Positions 50,176 through 61,149 of a DNA stretch of 64,000 bases are shown here, one piece after another; position 1 is the first letter of the stretch, and the number at the start of each line of letters is the position of its first letter. Both the position numbers and the translations under genes were made by a program. The notes under the pieces were generated by a model. That model searched no databases. It was not told the origin of the DNA and saw only the letters and a program-made list of their open reading frames with translations. The stretch covers positions 37,897,278-37,961,277 of the forward strand of contig CM065703.1 in assembly GCA_017654935.2 (NCBI GenBank), read 5' to 3'. The stretch comes from Phymorhynchus buccinoides (lineage: Eukaryota; Mollusca; Gastropoda; Neogastropoda; Raphitomidae).

Positions 50176-50641
50176 GCACATGTGTGTGTGGTGTATGTGT
50201 GCATGCGCATGTTTGTTTTGTGTGTGCGCGTGTGATGCGTTCATGTAGGCCCCTATATGAGTGTATGTATGCATGGTGTGTGTGTGTGTGTGTGTGTGTG
50301 TGGGGTGAGGATGAGGTGCGCGTGCATGTGCGTGTGTGTGTGTGTGTGCTTGTGCTGGGTGTGTGTGTTGTTTTTGTGTGTATGTTGTGAATATTATGCT
50401 GTTATTTCATGCTTGTGAATTGTGTGACAATGCATACGTGCATTAGGCCTAGTAGTAGTAGTAGTAGTAGTAGTCACAGCAGTTGTTGTTGCTAATTGAT
50501 ATGTGTATTGTTTTTGTCTGCTGATGTTATTGGATTTGTGTTTCATGTTTTTATTCCATTTCAATTTTGTGTAAAGCGCCCTGTAGCCTACATAGTAGGA
50601 TGGGCGCTATATACATTTTCCTCATTATTATTATTATTATT
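50176..50641. mobile_element. 466-bp insertion in unit 2 with (TG)n and (ATT)n tail
   Basis: Interrupts aaagtttgca/aatactgac, which is continuous in units 1 and 3. It ends gggcgctatatacattttcc and (ATT)n, like a CR1/L2-type 3' end. Confidence 0.7.
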
Positions 50642-51881
50642 AAATACTGACATTAAGAGAACAACCTGAGAAGACAAATGGGAAATATAACATGTCAGGT
50701 AAGAACTAGCAACCTGCTATACAAACCAAACACACACACACCAATATCTTTCCCAAAGCATACAGTAGTTGTAATATGGAGCACATATTTCCTGAGAAAA
50801 TACTTCTAAAACAATAGGGTTGGGAAATCAGGTACCCTTGTATACATCAATGCTGACAAAAAAGGTATGCATATTTATTTCAAAAGTTCACTGTCAAAAC
50901 CATTTTCCAGTCTATGAGAGTAATTAAAGATCACATGCGTCTAAACAGAGGCCGATCGCCATAGATCAGATCGACCTGTAGAAGCAAAAAAGCCCATCTT
51001 TTTATTTAACTGGGCCTGACGAAGGTAAAATTTTCAATAGTTATTGCACAATCGAAACTTGCTAATCATTTTGCTCTTGTTTATGAGATATATTCCTAAT
51101 CCTAGCCTAGCCCGACTAATAAGTTCTAACTTAGAGGGGAAGTATTGTTTTTTTATTTTGATCTTGTTTTTTTTTTTTTTTTTTTTTGCTCCTTTTGTTG
51201 CCTGCTTTTTGCTCCTTTTGCTGTTTTCTTGTTTGTCTATGTTGATAAAGGCGCATTCGCTGAAATATCCAGTAGTTTTGTTTTTGTCTCTTGTGAATAA
51301 AATAACGTCACTTTACACTTGTCGTGTAGTTGTTTGTTTGTTGTAATAAGTTCTAACTGTAAGCTCAATGAAGTCGGACAAACAATTAACTTTTGCTTTT
51401 GTTCTCACATGCGGAGCGTTTCCTTCATGTGTTTTGGTTGATTTTATTTCTAACCCAAACCCTTACCCCATTCCTAACCCTATCCCTTTTCTGGCCGATC
51501 AATTCTAACCTTAACCCTGACCCTACCCATACTCGTTGACCTGGCGAACAGCCTCTGTTTAGACTCAACTTTTAAAGATGTCCTACTTCATTCAGTAGGC
51601 CACCCCTAGGATACAATGAAAATAACTAGTATCAAAATAAAACAAAAAGAGAAAGATTGTAAAAATAAAACAATGAAAATCTATTCCCAAGCCGTTACGC
51701 TTTTTCTTTAAAAACTAAAAAGAAATGCAAAATATGAAAAAAAAGGAAAGAAAAAAACCCTTACCAACAAATACACACAAAATAAAAAACCTACTTCAAA
51801 ATACACGGGAGGAAATGTTAATTCCACACAGCAGCCAGGGCTTGGCCTATGGCACTGAAAACACAAAACACTTATACTTCC

Positions 51882-51946
51882 CCTCCCGCGAGTCGCGACG
51901 GTCAGAAAGGAAGGACGTCTTCACCTTCACCGCAAACCCCAGAACG
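51882..51946 (-). pseudogene. Detached fragment of gene C exon 3
   Basis: Carries the exon 3 stop-end (ttatacttcccctcc) fused, with about 130 bp missing, to exon-internal sequence (cgcgagtcgcgacggtcaga). It lies 260 bp beyond the real exon 3 end within a partial tandem duplication of the downstream region (51,550-51,880 repeats at 51,946-52,200). Confidence 0.75.
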
Positions 51947-52201
51947 GCCTCTGTTTAGACTCAACTTTAAAGATCTGATTCAGTAGGCTACCCCTAGGAA
52001 TCAAAGAAAATAACTAGCATAAAAATAAAACAAAAAGAGAGAGATTGTAAAGAGAAATGCAAAATATGAAAAAAAGGAAAGAAAAAACCCCTTACCAACA
52101 AATACACACAAAATAAAAAAACTACTTCAAAATACACGGGAGGAAATGTTAATTCCACACAGCAGCCAGGGCTTGTCCTATGGCACTGAAAACACAAACA
52201 C

Positions 52202-52686
52202 TTATACTTCCCCTCCTTTTATTAAACCTAGATCCAACCCCACAAAAGAAACAGGCATCGTCTTCTGGGCGCCACCTTTTTCTACATCCGGAACGGTCAA
52301 ACTCGGGTAGACCTCACTGTACCAGAGCCCTAGCTGTTTATACTCCCGCGAGTCGAGACGGTCAGAAAGGAAGGACGTCTTCACCTTCACCACAAACCCC
52401 AGAACGGTGTACGCAGCGACAAAGAAAACGGGCAAGGTGGCGATCTGGTCCCAGCGGATGATGATCATACTCACCGCGGCGACCAGAAACACCAGGTAAG
52501 GGGAGAAGGTGTAGCGCGAGAATCTTTGAAACAGACGCAGGTCGGTGAAGACGAAGACGATGTAGGCGGTGGTCAGGACGATGATGCAGACGGCGCTGGT
52601 CCACTGCTGGCTCAGGCCCGCGCTGTAGACCAGGACGGAGCCGAGGTTCAGGACTGAGGCAATGACTGTCCAGGTGGCGCATATGG
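52202..52686 (-). CDS. Gene C exon 3: C-terminal membrane segments and tail
   Basis: 485 nt, the same length as B and D exon 3; acceptor GTGTGCAG|CC and TAA stop at 52,202-52,204. It encodes CATWTVIASVLNLGSVLVYSAG, four hydrophobic segments, the variant FQRFSRYTFSPYLV signature and the LDLGLIKGGEV end, with no frame breaks. Differences from B and D are scattered conservative substitutions. This exon looks under constraint although its upstream exon 2 (56.2-56.7 kb) is broken. The matching downstream poly(A) signal region at 48,308 reads AATAAC rather than AATAAA. Whether C is a live gene depends on the quality of the 54.6-57.6 kb assembly. Confidence 0.75.
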
Positions 52687-53514
52687 CTGCACACGACAGT
52701 AAGAACATTGCTGTGACAGACCCGTTTAACCCCTGCACAAGTCTCGAGTAGTCTGGATAGCTGAAATGAGTAGTTTGGGTGCAAAATGTGTAGTTAAGCT
52801 TTAGTCATTAAACCATCAAACAATGTTCACTGAAAATGAGTAATTATTGTTAATTTTGAAGAGTAGTAGAGATCCAAATTGAGTAGAATACTACTTGAAA
52901 AGAGTGGAGCTAAACAGGTCTGATGGGATGCCTCCCCATGGGGATACCGGGGGGTCTTTCATAAAAAAATAGTTCCCCCATATTCTGTAAGTTCTGTGCT
53001 TGTAACTTCCTCTAAACTGCCACTCTCTTTGACTCTGCCTTTTTCCTTTCCTTTCTATCATCTACTATCTTTCTGACTTAGTTATTGGCCCATTCTCCTG
53101 CCCTTTTTCAAACAAAATCTTCCAAATAGTTTTTCTCCCTTGAGCTCCTCCGAAATCGGAATGTGTCGGCTGTACGCAGCGGGGAGACCAGTGAAAACTG
53201 AAAAGCGGACACATACGTACCTTACCTATTATGGCATTATGATATGGCCTGGGAACACAGAAGAAGAAGAAGACGTTGCCATTCTTCTTCTTTCAGTTGA
53301 GTGCCCACAATCAACACTGATTCATTGGCACTATCCCGGTCGGAAAAGAAAGGAAATAAAACAAAAGGTTCCTAAAACTACTTTTTTGACCCAGCCAGTC
53401 AGGTCTCCCTGTGGATTTCCAACAATCGCAAATCATACAACTACCAAGTACATGCTGCAAGGATGGCTTAGACAACTGCCTTACATATAAAAACAAAACA
53501 ATCAACATCCTATG

Positions 53515-53733
53515 TCGTTTTTACGTAAGCTTTTTTGTGGCGGTACCACAGCCGATGAGGTTTATCCGAGGCGTGGTTACCGCTACACATATCTGTATTG
53601 TTAAAAACTCGGGACTTTACTGGTGTTGCACTGCCTCCGGGCATTGCACCCAGTATTGTTCCCACCATCTTTGTATTTACAAATGTCCCATATGTGTCTG
53701 TTGACCGAGAGGACGTAAAGCAACATTTTTCTT
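53515..53733. mobile_element. 219-bp element with 9-bp target duplication (MULE-like)
   Basis: Flanked by catcctatg at 53,506-53,514 and 53,734-53,742; units 1 and 3 have one uninterrupted copy. It carries the GCGGT...CCGCTAC hairpin and the CCGGGCATTGC block also seen at 6.8, 15.7, 16.0, 18.6 and 35.1 kb. Confidence 0.8.
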
Positions 53734-55302
53734 CATCCTATGATTAGAAATATTGGGTTAGCTGGATTTTGTAAATTAGGCCAACAATAAAAATATGTCG
53801 GTTTCCTGTTTCCCTATCTACCCTAGTTTTTTGCTGCCGACCCTAAACTTTTATTTGATGAATGGGAAAAAAAAAAAAAAAAAAGAAACTAAGCGAGCAA
53901 ACAGAAACATAAAACATTATAATAGTGCAAAAGTATACTGTTTTGCTTTATTAAAATATATAAATAATATATTCACACACATGGACCGAACACAAGATTA
54001 ATTATTTAAAAAAATTAAATTTAAAAAAAGCCTAGTACCTACGTACCCTATTTTTTCAAACAGACATAATTTTGTGTGTGCCTTTATTGCTTTGTTTACC
54101 TCACTGTGGGGATACCGGGGGATCTTTCATACAAATAGTTCCCCCACCTTCTGGAAGTTCTGTGCTTGTAACTTACTCTAATCTGCCACTCTCTTTGACT
54201 CTGCCTTTTCTTTTTCTTTACTTTCTGTCATCTACTATCTATCTGCCTTATTGGCCCATTCTCGGGGATAGATCAATACAAAAACAAACCTCAAAACTAT
54301 TTTTCATAATTCAAAATAGAAATAAAAATTGGAAAATAAATTGCATGCCGCTTGCTGTAAACTTAGAATGATCTGCCTTGAATGTCATCAAATAAGACCT
54401 ACTGATGAAATTCAGGGGAGTTAATTTTGGACTCTACGGTCATTGTGTATATTTTGCGTTTAATAATTTCCTGTACTAGTAGAACATTGCTTAGAAATAA
54501 GACATTTTGCAACAAAATAGTATTAAGTAATGCCTTTTCAGTATACCTACTTTGGCTTAAACCCACCTATCATCTTTCAAATAATCAGTGATTTTAAACA
54601 TTCAACAATTTCTCACTAAGACTACATTGATATGGCTTGTCGTTCAAAATCACTGGTGTTTCACCGCGTTTTCCCCTCCTAAATGATAGCTGGAAAGAAA
54701 ATAATGTGTTTGACAAGTTTTTGACTCCCATACAAATTTCCCCAGTGAGACTTGAAAATGAAACATCAATTTAAAAAATAGCCAGTCAATTTAAAGTTGG
54801 GGACATTTTTGAATGATGAATGGTCCAACATAGCTACCCAGATAAAAAACAGGGACTTAATCGTGGGTGCGATTTTAATTTGGAATGACCTATGACCTAT
54901 CACTTGGGACTCACTTTGATAAGCCATGCAAAATGATTACACTGCCTTTGAAAAGCAATATGGCATCACCCTGCTACTTTCAAGCCCCCGAGCACTATCA
55001 TCACCGTGCTGTTTTCCAGTTAACCCGAGTACACTTCTGGCAAAAAAAAAAAAAGTACAAAATTCTTTAAATCGCTTTGTGGTCATATTTTTGGATGAAT
55101 TGAAAAAACAAATCAACAGAAGTTCAGTTTCTGGTAAAATAATATTAAAAAACCCCACCCCACCCGTAATCAATGTGAAACTAAAAGAGTTGCACCCACA
55201 CATTCATAATTTCCACCAGATACACTGGTTTAAAATAATAAAAAGGATACTTTCAGCTGGTTTGGTTTTTCTAAGTATGCACTAGAAGCATGCAATATCA
55301 AA

Positions 55303-55735
55303 CAAAGCATAGTTATTATTATCATTATTATTAGGTACTTTATTAGTCACAGAGGCATCTCTGTGAAAACCGAGTTGCTCCCAAGCCAACCTGGAAAGCG
55401 CATCGCAGCCAGAGGCGCGCCACCCATTTTTTTTGTTATTTTTTTGCACTCGCGATTTTTTGTCACTGATGAGGGGGGATATTTTGACCAACATGAAACA
55501 ACTATTTTTTCGTTGCCAACTGAACGGGATTTAATCGTATGCCTAAGTGCAATTGGCATGGAGAACACACCATGGACCTCGGCATGCTTTGTTATCGTCT
55601 CATCATCCGAAAGACTCCACGTTCAGACCGTTAAGGCCTAGTGCAGAATGAGAGGAAAAAAATCCCCTGTACCCAGGTTCGAACTCGGGGCTTACTTGAC
55701 ACGAGGCGAACGCGCTACCACTGTGCCAATCTACA
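55303..55735 (-). repeat. Same SINE family inserted in gene C intron 2
   Basis: The head (GGTTCGAAC near 55,678), the GATGAGACGATAA core and the CTCTGGCTGCGATG body match 3,935-4,317. An (ATT)n tail lies at 55,315-55,334. It is absent from the same place in units 1 and 3. Confidence 0.75.
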
Positions 55736-56248
55736 ACCTTGTCGCTTCACAATTGTGATTCTCTGAAAAATATATAGAGACAAAAGTGGTAAAATCTTAC
55801 ACACCAAACTCTGACCACATGACTGAAAAAAAGAAAAGAAAGGGAACCTGATACTGCTATTAATTTATACTCACCAACCTCCCGTGGGGATAACCGGGGG
55901 GTGTCTTTCGCAAAAAATAGTTCCCCCACCTTCTGGAAAGTTCTGTGCTTGTAACTCCTCTAATCTGTCACTCTCTTTGACTGTCTCTTTGCCTCTTGCC
56001 TTTTCCCCTTTGCTTTCAGGTCCATCTGTCACATATCTTTCTGACTTATTGGACACCCATTATTCCTGTTCCTGCACCTTAAATAAAAAAAAAAATTCTA
56101 AATAATTTTTCTATCCTTTGAGCTCCTCCAAAATCTGGAATGTGTCGGCTGTACGGCAGCGGGGAGACCAGTGAAACTGAAAACCGGACACATACGTACC
56201 TTATCCATTTATGGCCTGGGAATGAAGAAAGAAGAGAAGAATACTCAC

Positions 56249-56736
56249 CCAACACCATTGCAGGACGAAAAATGCGGATGAAGTTGATCTCCCTACCGTC
56301 TACCCTACACTCCTCCATCTTTCCCCGAAACCTTGTCCAACGATCGGTATTAACCACGACCAATGAGCCATCACGACACATGTAAGAGATCATCACGGAA
56401 AAGGCGATCTCATCCATGACCACTTCCTGTCGCAAACCGTTTCCTCAAAACCAAAGTCCCAAGAGCTGTATGCATTTGAGCAAGTGAGCCTCGATGATTA
56501 ACAAGAAGAAATCGGGACTCAGAACGGCTGGGGTTCAACGTCAGAAGGCGGGGTTGTGCCTTTGATATATACGGCGCAAGAGGTTGACGAGGGGAGAGGA
56601 GGGTCCAGGACGGCTTCGAAGGTCGATGTTGTTGGAGGCACACAGACGGCGTAGAGAGAGATAACCCGCAGGATCCTGGCGTACTAAGGGCGGATCGAAG
56701 GCGATCATGCGAAGTGCCTGTGGTTAGAAACAGAAC
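56249..56736 (-). pseudogene. Gene C exon 2, disrupted by many indels
   Basis: Recognisable family exon 2: the splice edges (ACCTGG acceptor side, CTCACC donor side) and fragments FRGKMEE, INFIRIF and AFSVMISYMC align with gene B exon 2. It is 488 nt instead of 432, with at least ten small insertions or deletions shifting frame. Flanking intron sequence (54.6-57.6 kb) shows the same dense indels against B and D, so either the whole block has decayed or the assembly is poor next to the N gap. Exon 1 is not visible. Confidence 0.75.
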
Positions 56737-57139
56737 CTGGGAACATAAAAGACCTGGAACATATTAAATAATAAAATAATTAACAATGCTTATATAGGCG
56801 CAATAATCTTGACAAAGTGGCAACTCATGTGCGACGTTTTCACTCAGGGCAACCTATCGTGAACAAAGCATTTCTAACTCAGACTGGCCCTCCACGCATC
56901 CTCACCATAAAGTACATCGTCTCTATGAAAAAGAATACATATTAGAGAATGCATGCCGTTGCAAATATGAATGCATAACACACAGCACACCAACACCCAC
57001 GTCCCTTGCAACACCACCATCCCAACGCATCCCCTCACCTCACCCATGCCACCCTACCCCAGACCCCACCCCGACCCAAAACACCCCACACACACAGGAA
57101 CGCGTTAACCTCAATACTCAACGTCTTCAAGAGTGGGGA

Positions 57140-57648
57140 AAGGATCATAGACTTTGTATACAGTAGGTAACCAACGAGGCAAAAGCCCATGTACAAGGCT
57201 CACGGAAAGTGGCGCAACAGGAACACGTGGGAGCATACAACAAAGATTAGGCTTTGGGGGGTGTGTAGCCGAAGGCTGTGGTGTTGAAAAAACCTGGGAA
57301 CATACAGTAGGTAACTAAAGAGGCAAGCCTTCAAGGCTCACGCGTGGACAGCAGGAAAACAAATCGGGTCAACAACAAAGATTGAGGGGGGTGTCGCGAA
57401 GGCTGTGGTTGAACAGACCTGGGAACATACAGTAGTAACAAAGAGGCAAAGCCTTCAAGGCTCATTTGGAACAGGAACATGTGGGTCAACAACAAAGATT
57501 GAGGGGGGTGTCGCGAAGGCTGTGGTTGAACAGACCTGGGAACATACAGTAGTAACAAAGAGGCAAAGCCTTCAAGGCTCACACGAACAGGAAACATGGG
57601 ACAACAACAAGTATTTGCGGTGGTGGGGGGGGGGGGGGGGTGGGGGGA
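57140..57648. repeat. 117-125-bp tandem repeat carrying the gene C intron 1 acceptor/exon 2 start
   Basis: Units contain gaaggctgtggttgaacaga followed by cctgggaacatacagtag, which is the plus-strand view of the CCCAG|GTCTGTTCAACCACAGC acceptor and exon 2 start. Copies are centred near 57,285, 57,411 and 57,528, with a degenerate one near 57,160. The array is cut by the N gap. Confidence 0.85.
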
Positions 57649-58148
57649 NNNNNNNNNNNNNNNNNNNNNNNNNNNNNNNNNNNNNNNNNNNNNNNNNNNN
57701 NNNNNNNNNNNNNNNNNNNNNNNNNNNNNNNNNNNNNNNNNNNNNNNNNNNNNNNNNNNNNNNNNNNNNNNNNNNNNNNNNNNNNNNNNNNNNNNNNNNN
57801 NNNNNNNNNNNNNNNNNNNNNNNNNNNNNNNNNNNNNNNNNNNNNNNNNNNNNNNNNNNNNNNNNNNNNNNNNNNNNNNNNNNNNNNNNNNNNNNNNNNN
57901 NNNNNNNNNNNNNNNNNNNNNNNNNNNNNNNNNNNNNNNNNNNNNNNNNNNNNNNNNNNNNNNNNNNNNNNNNNNNNNNNNNNNNNNNNNNNNNNNNNNN
58001 NNNNNNNNNNNNNNNNNNNNNNNNNNNNNNNNNNNNNNNNNNNNNNNNNNNNNNNNNNNNNNNNNNNNNNNNNNNNNNNNNNNNNNNNNNNNNNNNNNNN
58101 NNNNNNNNNNNNNNNNNNNNNNNNNNNNNNNNNNNNNNNNNNNNNNNN
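57649..58148. other. Assembly gap (500 N)
   Basis: Exactly 500 N, a placeholder length, so the true gap size is unknown. Its left edge lies in the acceptor-derived tandem repeat followed by poly-G. Confidence 0.99.
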
Positions 58149-58599
58149 CCAAACTGGTATAGAAGTGTTCCCTTAATAGTTTTCAACCAATGAAATCACT
58201 TTCCGTCTATTTTTAGTACCGCAATGAATGAAAACGAGTCACTACCCTTCTCTTCGTCTTCTTTGTCATGCTTTTTTAAAAATCTGCTAGTAATAAAAAA
58301 TTTACTTTGGAATTATAACATATGCTAGCTTTTATTATTATAAACAATACCGCAAATTTTCAAAACTGTGCGGTTAAGCATTATTATTTAAATATTTTTT
58401 ATGTAATGATGCAAACCCGCCTAGTATGGAACGCTTGTGTACATCAGGTATGCTATAGCGTACAATAGTAAAGAGAGAGTTAAAAAAATAAATAATGATG
58501 GCAACTTTGGATGTTAGGATGTTGAAACAGCAACGTTTTCCACAAAGAGTGGAACCTTCAAAAATCAGCTAAAACTAAAAAGGTCTTAATACTAATAAT

Positions 58600-59022
58600 A
58601 GGGAGGGTTCTTAAGATCCCCCCCCGTGGGGATACCGGGGGGTCTTTTGTGCAAATAGCTCCCCCACCTCCTGGTCTGGCGTCATCACTGTTTGCTTTGA
58701 AAGGATGACTAAGCGCATGTGGCTTAGAAAGGATACTTCAAGAGAATGTAGACTGACCAGAAATAGACCTTCTCACTGTCTCAGTTCTCTGGCATCGAGA
58801 AACTTACCGACTTTCAACTGCCGTGGGATTTTTACATGCGTAAAGCGCACTGGTCGGACAAGCTTTAAGTCCCCATTCGAAGGACTCGACGTTCAGTTCG
58901 ATTTCCCTGTCAAACTAGAAAGAAAGGGCGAGGCCGGGATTCGAACCCGGGTCACTCACGCTGCAGTCACGCATTGAAATTTGCAGGCGAACGTCTTAAC
59001 CACTCTGCCACCTTTCTCCTTA
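58600..59022 (-). repeat. tRNA-derived SINE, unit 3
   Basis: Same element as at 25.2-25.6 kb, in the matching position. It retains the B box GGTTCGAATCC at about 58,940. Confidence 0.7.
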
Positions 59023-60664
59023 TTAACCTTATACTCTGAAAAATGTGGTATGTAAATTACATCAGTGAATGAGCAATACTTAGCGGCTACAGCAAAATTT
59101 CTACAGACAGAATAACATATTTCAGGATCATCAGCAGATCAAACAATTAATAACTTGATAAAAACTGCGCACACGCACTAATACCAAAATTAAGCACATA
59201 TTACCACTGTTGATTATTACGTTGTTTTGAATTTAAGACATAGCAAAAAAGCCGGCACACCATTCACATGTAAAGTTTCAGGCAAGACAAGTGACTTTAT
59301 CAATCAATGAATTACTGGGGTAATTTAGGAGTCCAGGAATAAACAAACATTCAATCATTTTCATCAGTCAAACACATCACAAAATGCATCAATGTGGAAT
59401 AAAACAACCAGTATAAAAATTAAAGCCATTTTTGGGGGATAAAAGCACGCTGATTATAAATTCACACACACTCAAAATAAAGAAACAACATGAATTAAAC
59501 ATTGAACTAAAAGTTTGCAATCAAATACTGACATTAAGAGAACAACCTGAGAAGACAAATGGGAAATATAACATGTCAGGTAAGAAGTAGCAACCTGCTA
59601 TTCAAACCAAACACACACACGCACACACCAATATCTTTCCCAAAGCACACAGTAGTTGTAATATGGAGCACATATTTCCTGAGAAAATACTTCTAAAACA
59701 ATAGGGTTGGGAAATCAGGTACCCTTGTATACATCAATGCTGACAAAAAAGGTATGCATATTTATTTCAAAAGTTCACTGTCAAAACCATTTTCCAGTCT
59801 TTGTGAGAGTAATTAAATCACATGCGTCTAAACAGAGGCCGATCGCCATAGATCAGATCGATCTGTAGAAACCCAAAAGCCCATCTTTTTTATTTAACTG
59901 GGCCTGACGAAGGTCTATACTTCAATATTTATTGCACAATCTAAAATTTGCAAATCATTTTGCTCTTGTTTATGAGATATATTCCTAATCCTAGCCCGAC
60001 TAATAAGTTCTAACTTACAGGGGAAGTATTGTTTTTTGATTTTGATCTTGTTTTTTTGCTCCTTTTGTTCTTTTCTTGTGTGTCTATGTCGATAAAGGTG
60101 CATTCGCCGAAATATCCAGTAGTTTTGTTTGGTCTCTTGTGAATAAAATAACGTCACTTTACACTTGTCGTGTAGTTGTTTGTTTGTTGTAATAAGTTCT
60201 AACTGTAAGCTCAACGAAGTCGGACAAACAATTCACTTTTGGTTTAGTTCTCACATTTGTTTTGGTTGATTTTATTTCTAACCATACCTCATTCCTAACC
60301 CTATCCCTTTTCTGGCCGATCAATTCTAACCTTAGCCCTGACCCTACCCGTACTCGTTGACCTGGCAACAGCCTCTGTTTAGACTCAACTTTAAAGATCT
60401 CCTGTTTGAGTAGGCCACCCCTAGGAACCAAAGAAAATAACTAGCATCAAAACAAAACAAAAAGAGACAAAAATAAAACAAGCTGTTACGCTTTTTCTTT
60501 AAAAACTAAAAAGAAATGCAAAATATGAAGAAAAAAAAAAGGAACGAAAAAAACATTACCAACAAATACACACAAAATAAAAACCTACTTCAAAATACAC
60601 GGGAGGAAATGTTAATTCCACACAGCAGCCAGGGCTTGGCCTATGGCACTGAAAACACAAACAT

Positions 60665-61149
60665 TTATACTTCCCCTCCTTTTATCAAACCAAGATCCAA
60701 CCCCACAAAAGAAACAGGCATCGCCTTCTTGGCGCCACCCTTTTCCACATCGGGAACGGTCAAACTTGGGTAGACCTCACTGTACCAGAGCCCTAGCTGT
60801 TTATACTCCTGCGAGTCGCGACGTTCAGAAAGGAAGGACGTCTTCACCTTCGCCGCAAACCCCACAATGCCATACGCAGCAACGAAGAAAACGGGCAATG
60901 TGGTGATCTGGTCCCAGCGGTTGATTATCATACTCATCGCGGCGACCAGAAACACCAGGTAAGGGGAGAAGGTGTAGCGCGAGAATCGCTCAAAGACGCG
61001 CAGGTCGGTGAAGACGAAGAAGATGTAGGCGGAGGTCAGGAAGATAATGCAGATGGCGCTGGTCCACTCCTGGCTCAGGCCCACGCTGTAGACCAGGAAG
61101 GAGCCGAGGTTCAGGACTGAGGCGATGACCATCCAGGTGGCGCGCATGG
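60665..61149 (-). CDS. Gene D exon 3: C-terminal membrane segments and tail
   Basis: 485 nt, acceptor ATGTGCAG|CC, TAA stop at 60,665-60,667. The protein matches gene B exon 3 at all but one residue, including FERFSRYTFSPYLV and LDLGLIKGGEV. Its exon 2 follows upstream after a 2,550-bp intron. The intact frame and high identity to B indicate a recent duplicate, or an uncollapsed haplotype of B. Confidence 0.85.

Larger units (their letters stand above)
48240..56740. repeat. Segmental duplication unit 2 (gene C)
   Basis: The most diverged copy. Unit-specific insertions are a 466-bp TG-rich piece (50,176-50,641), a 219-bp element with 9-bp flanking repeats (53,515-53,733) and a SINE (55,303-55,735). 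Confidence 0.85.

Noticed and set aside
57331..58193. Open frames of 178-273 residues across the gap
   Set aside because: They consist of N bases translated as X.
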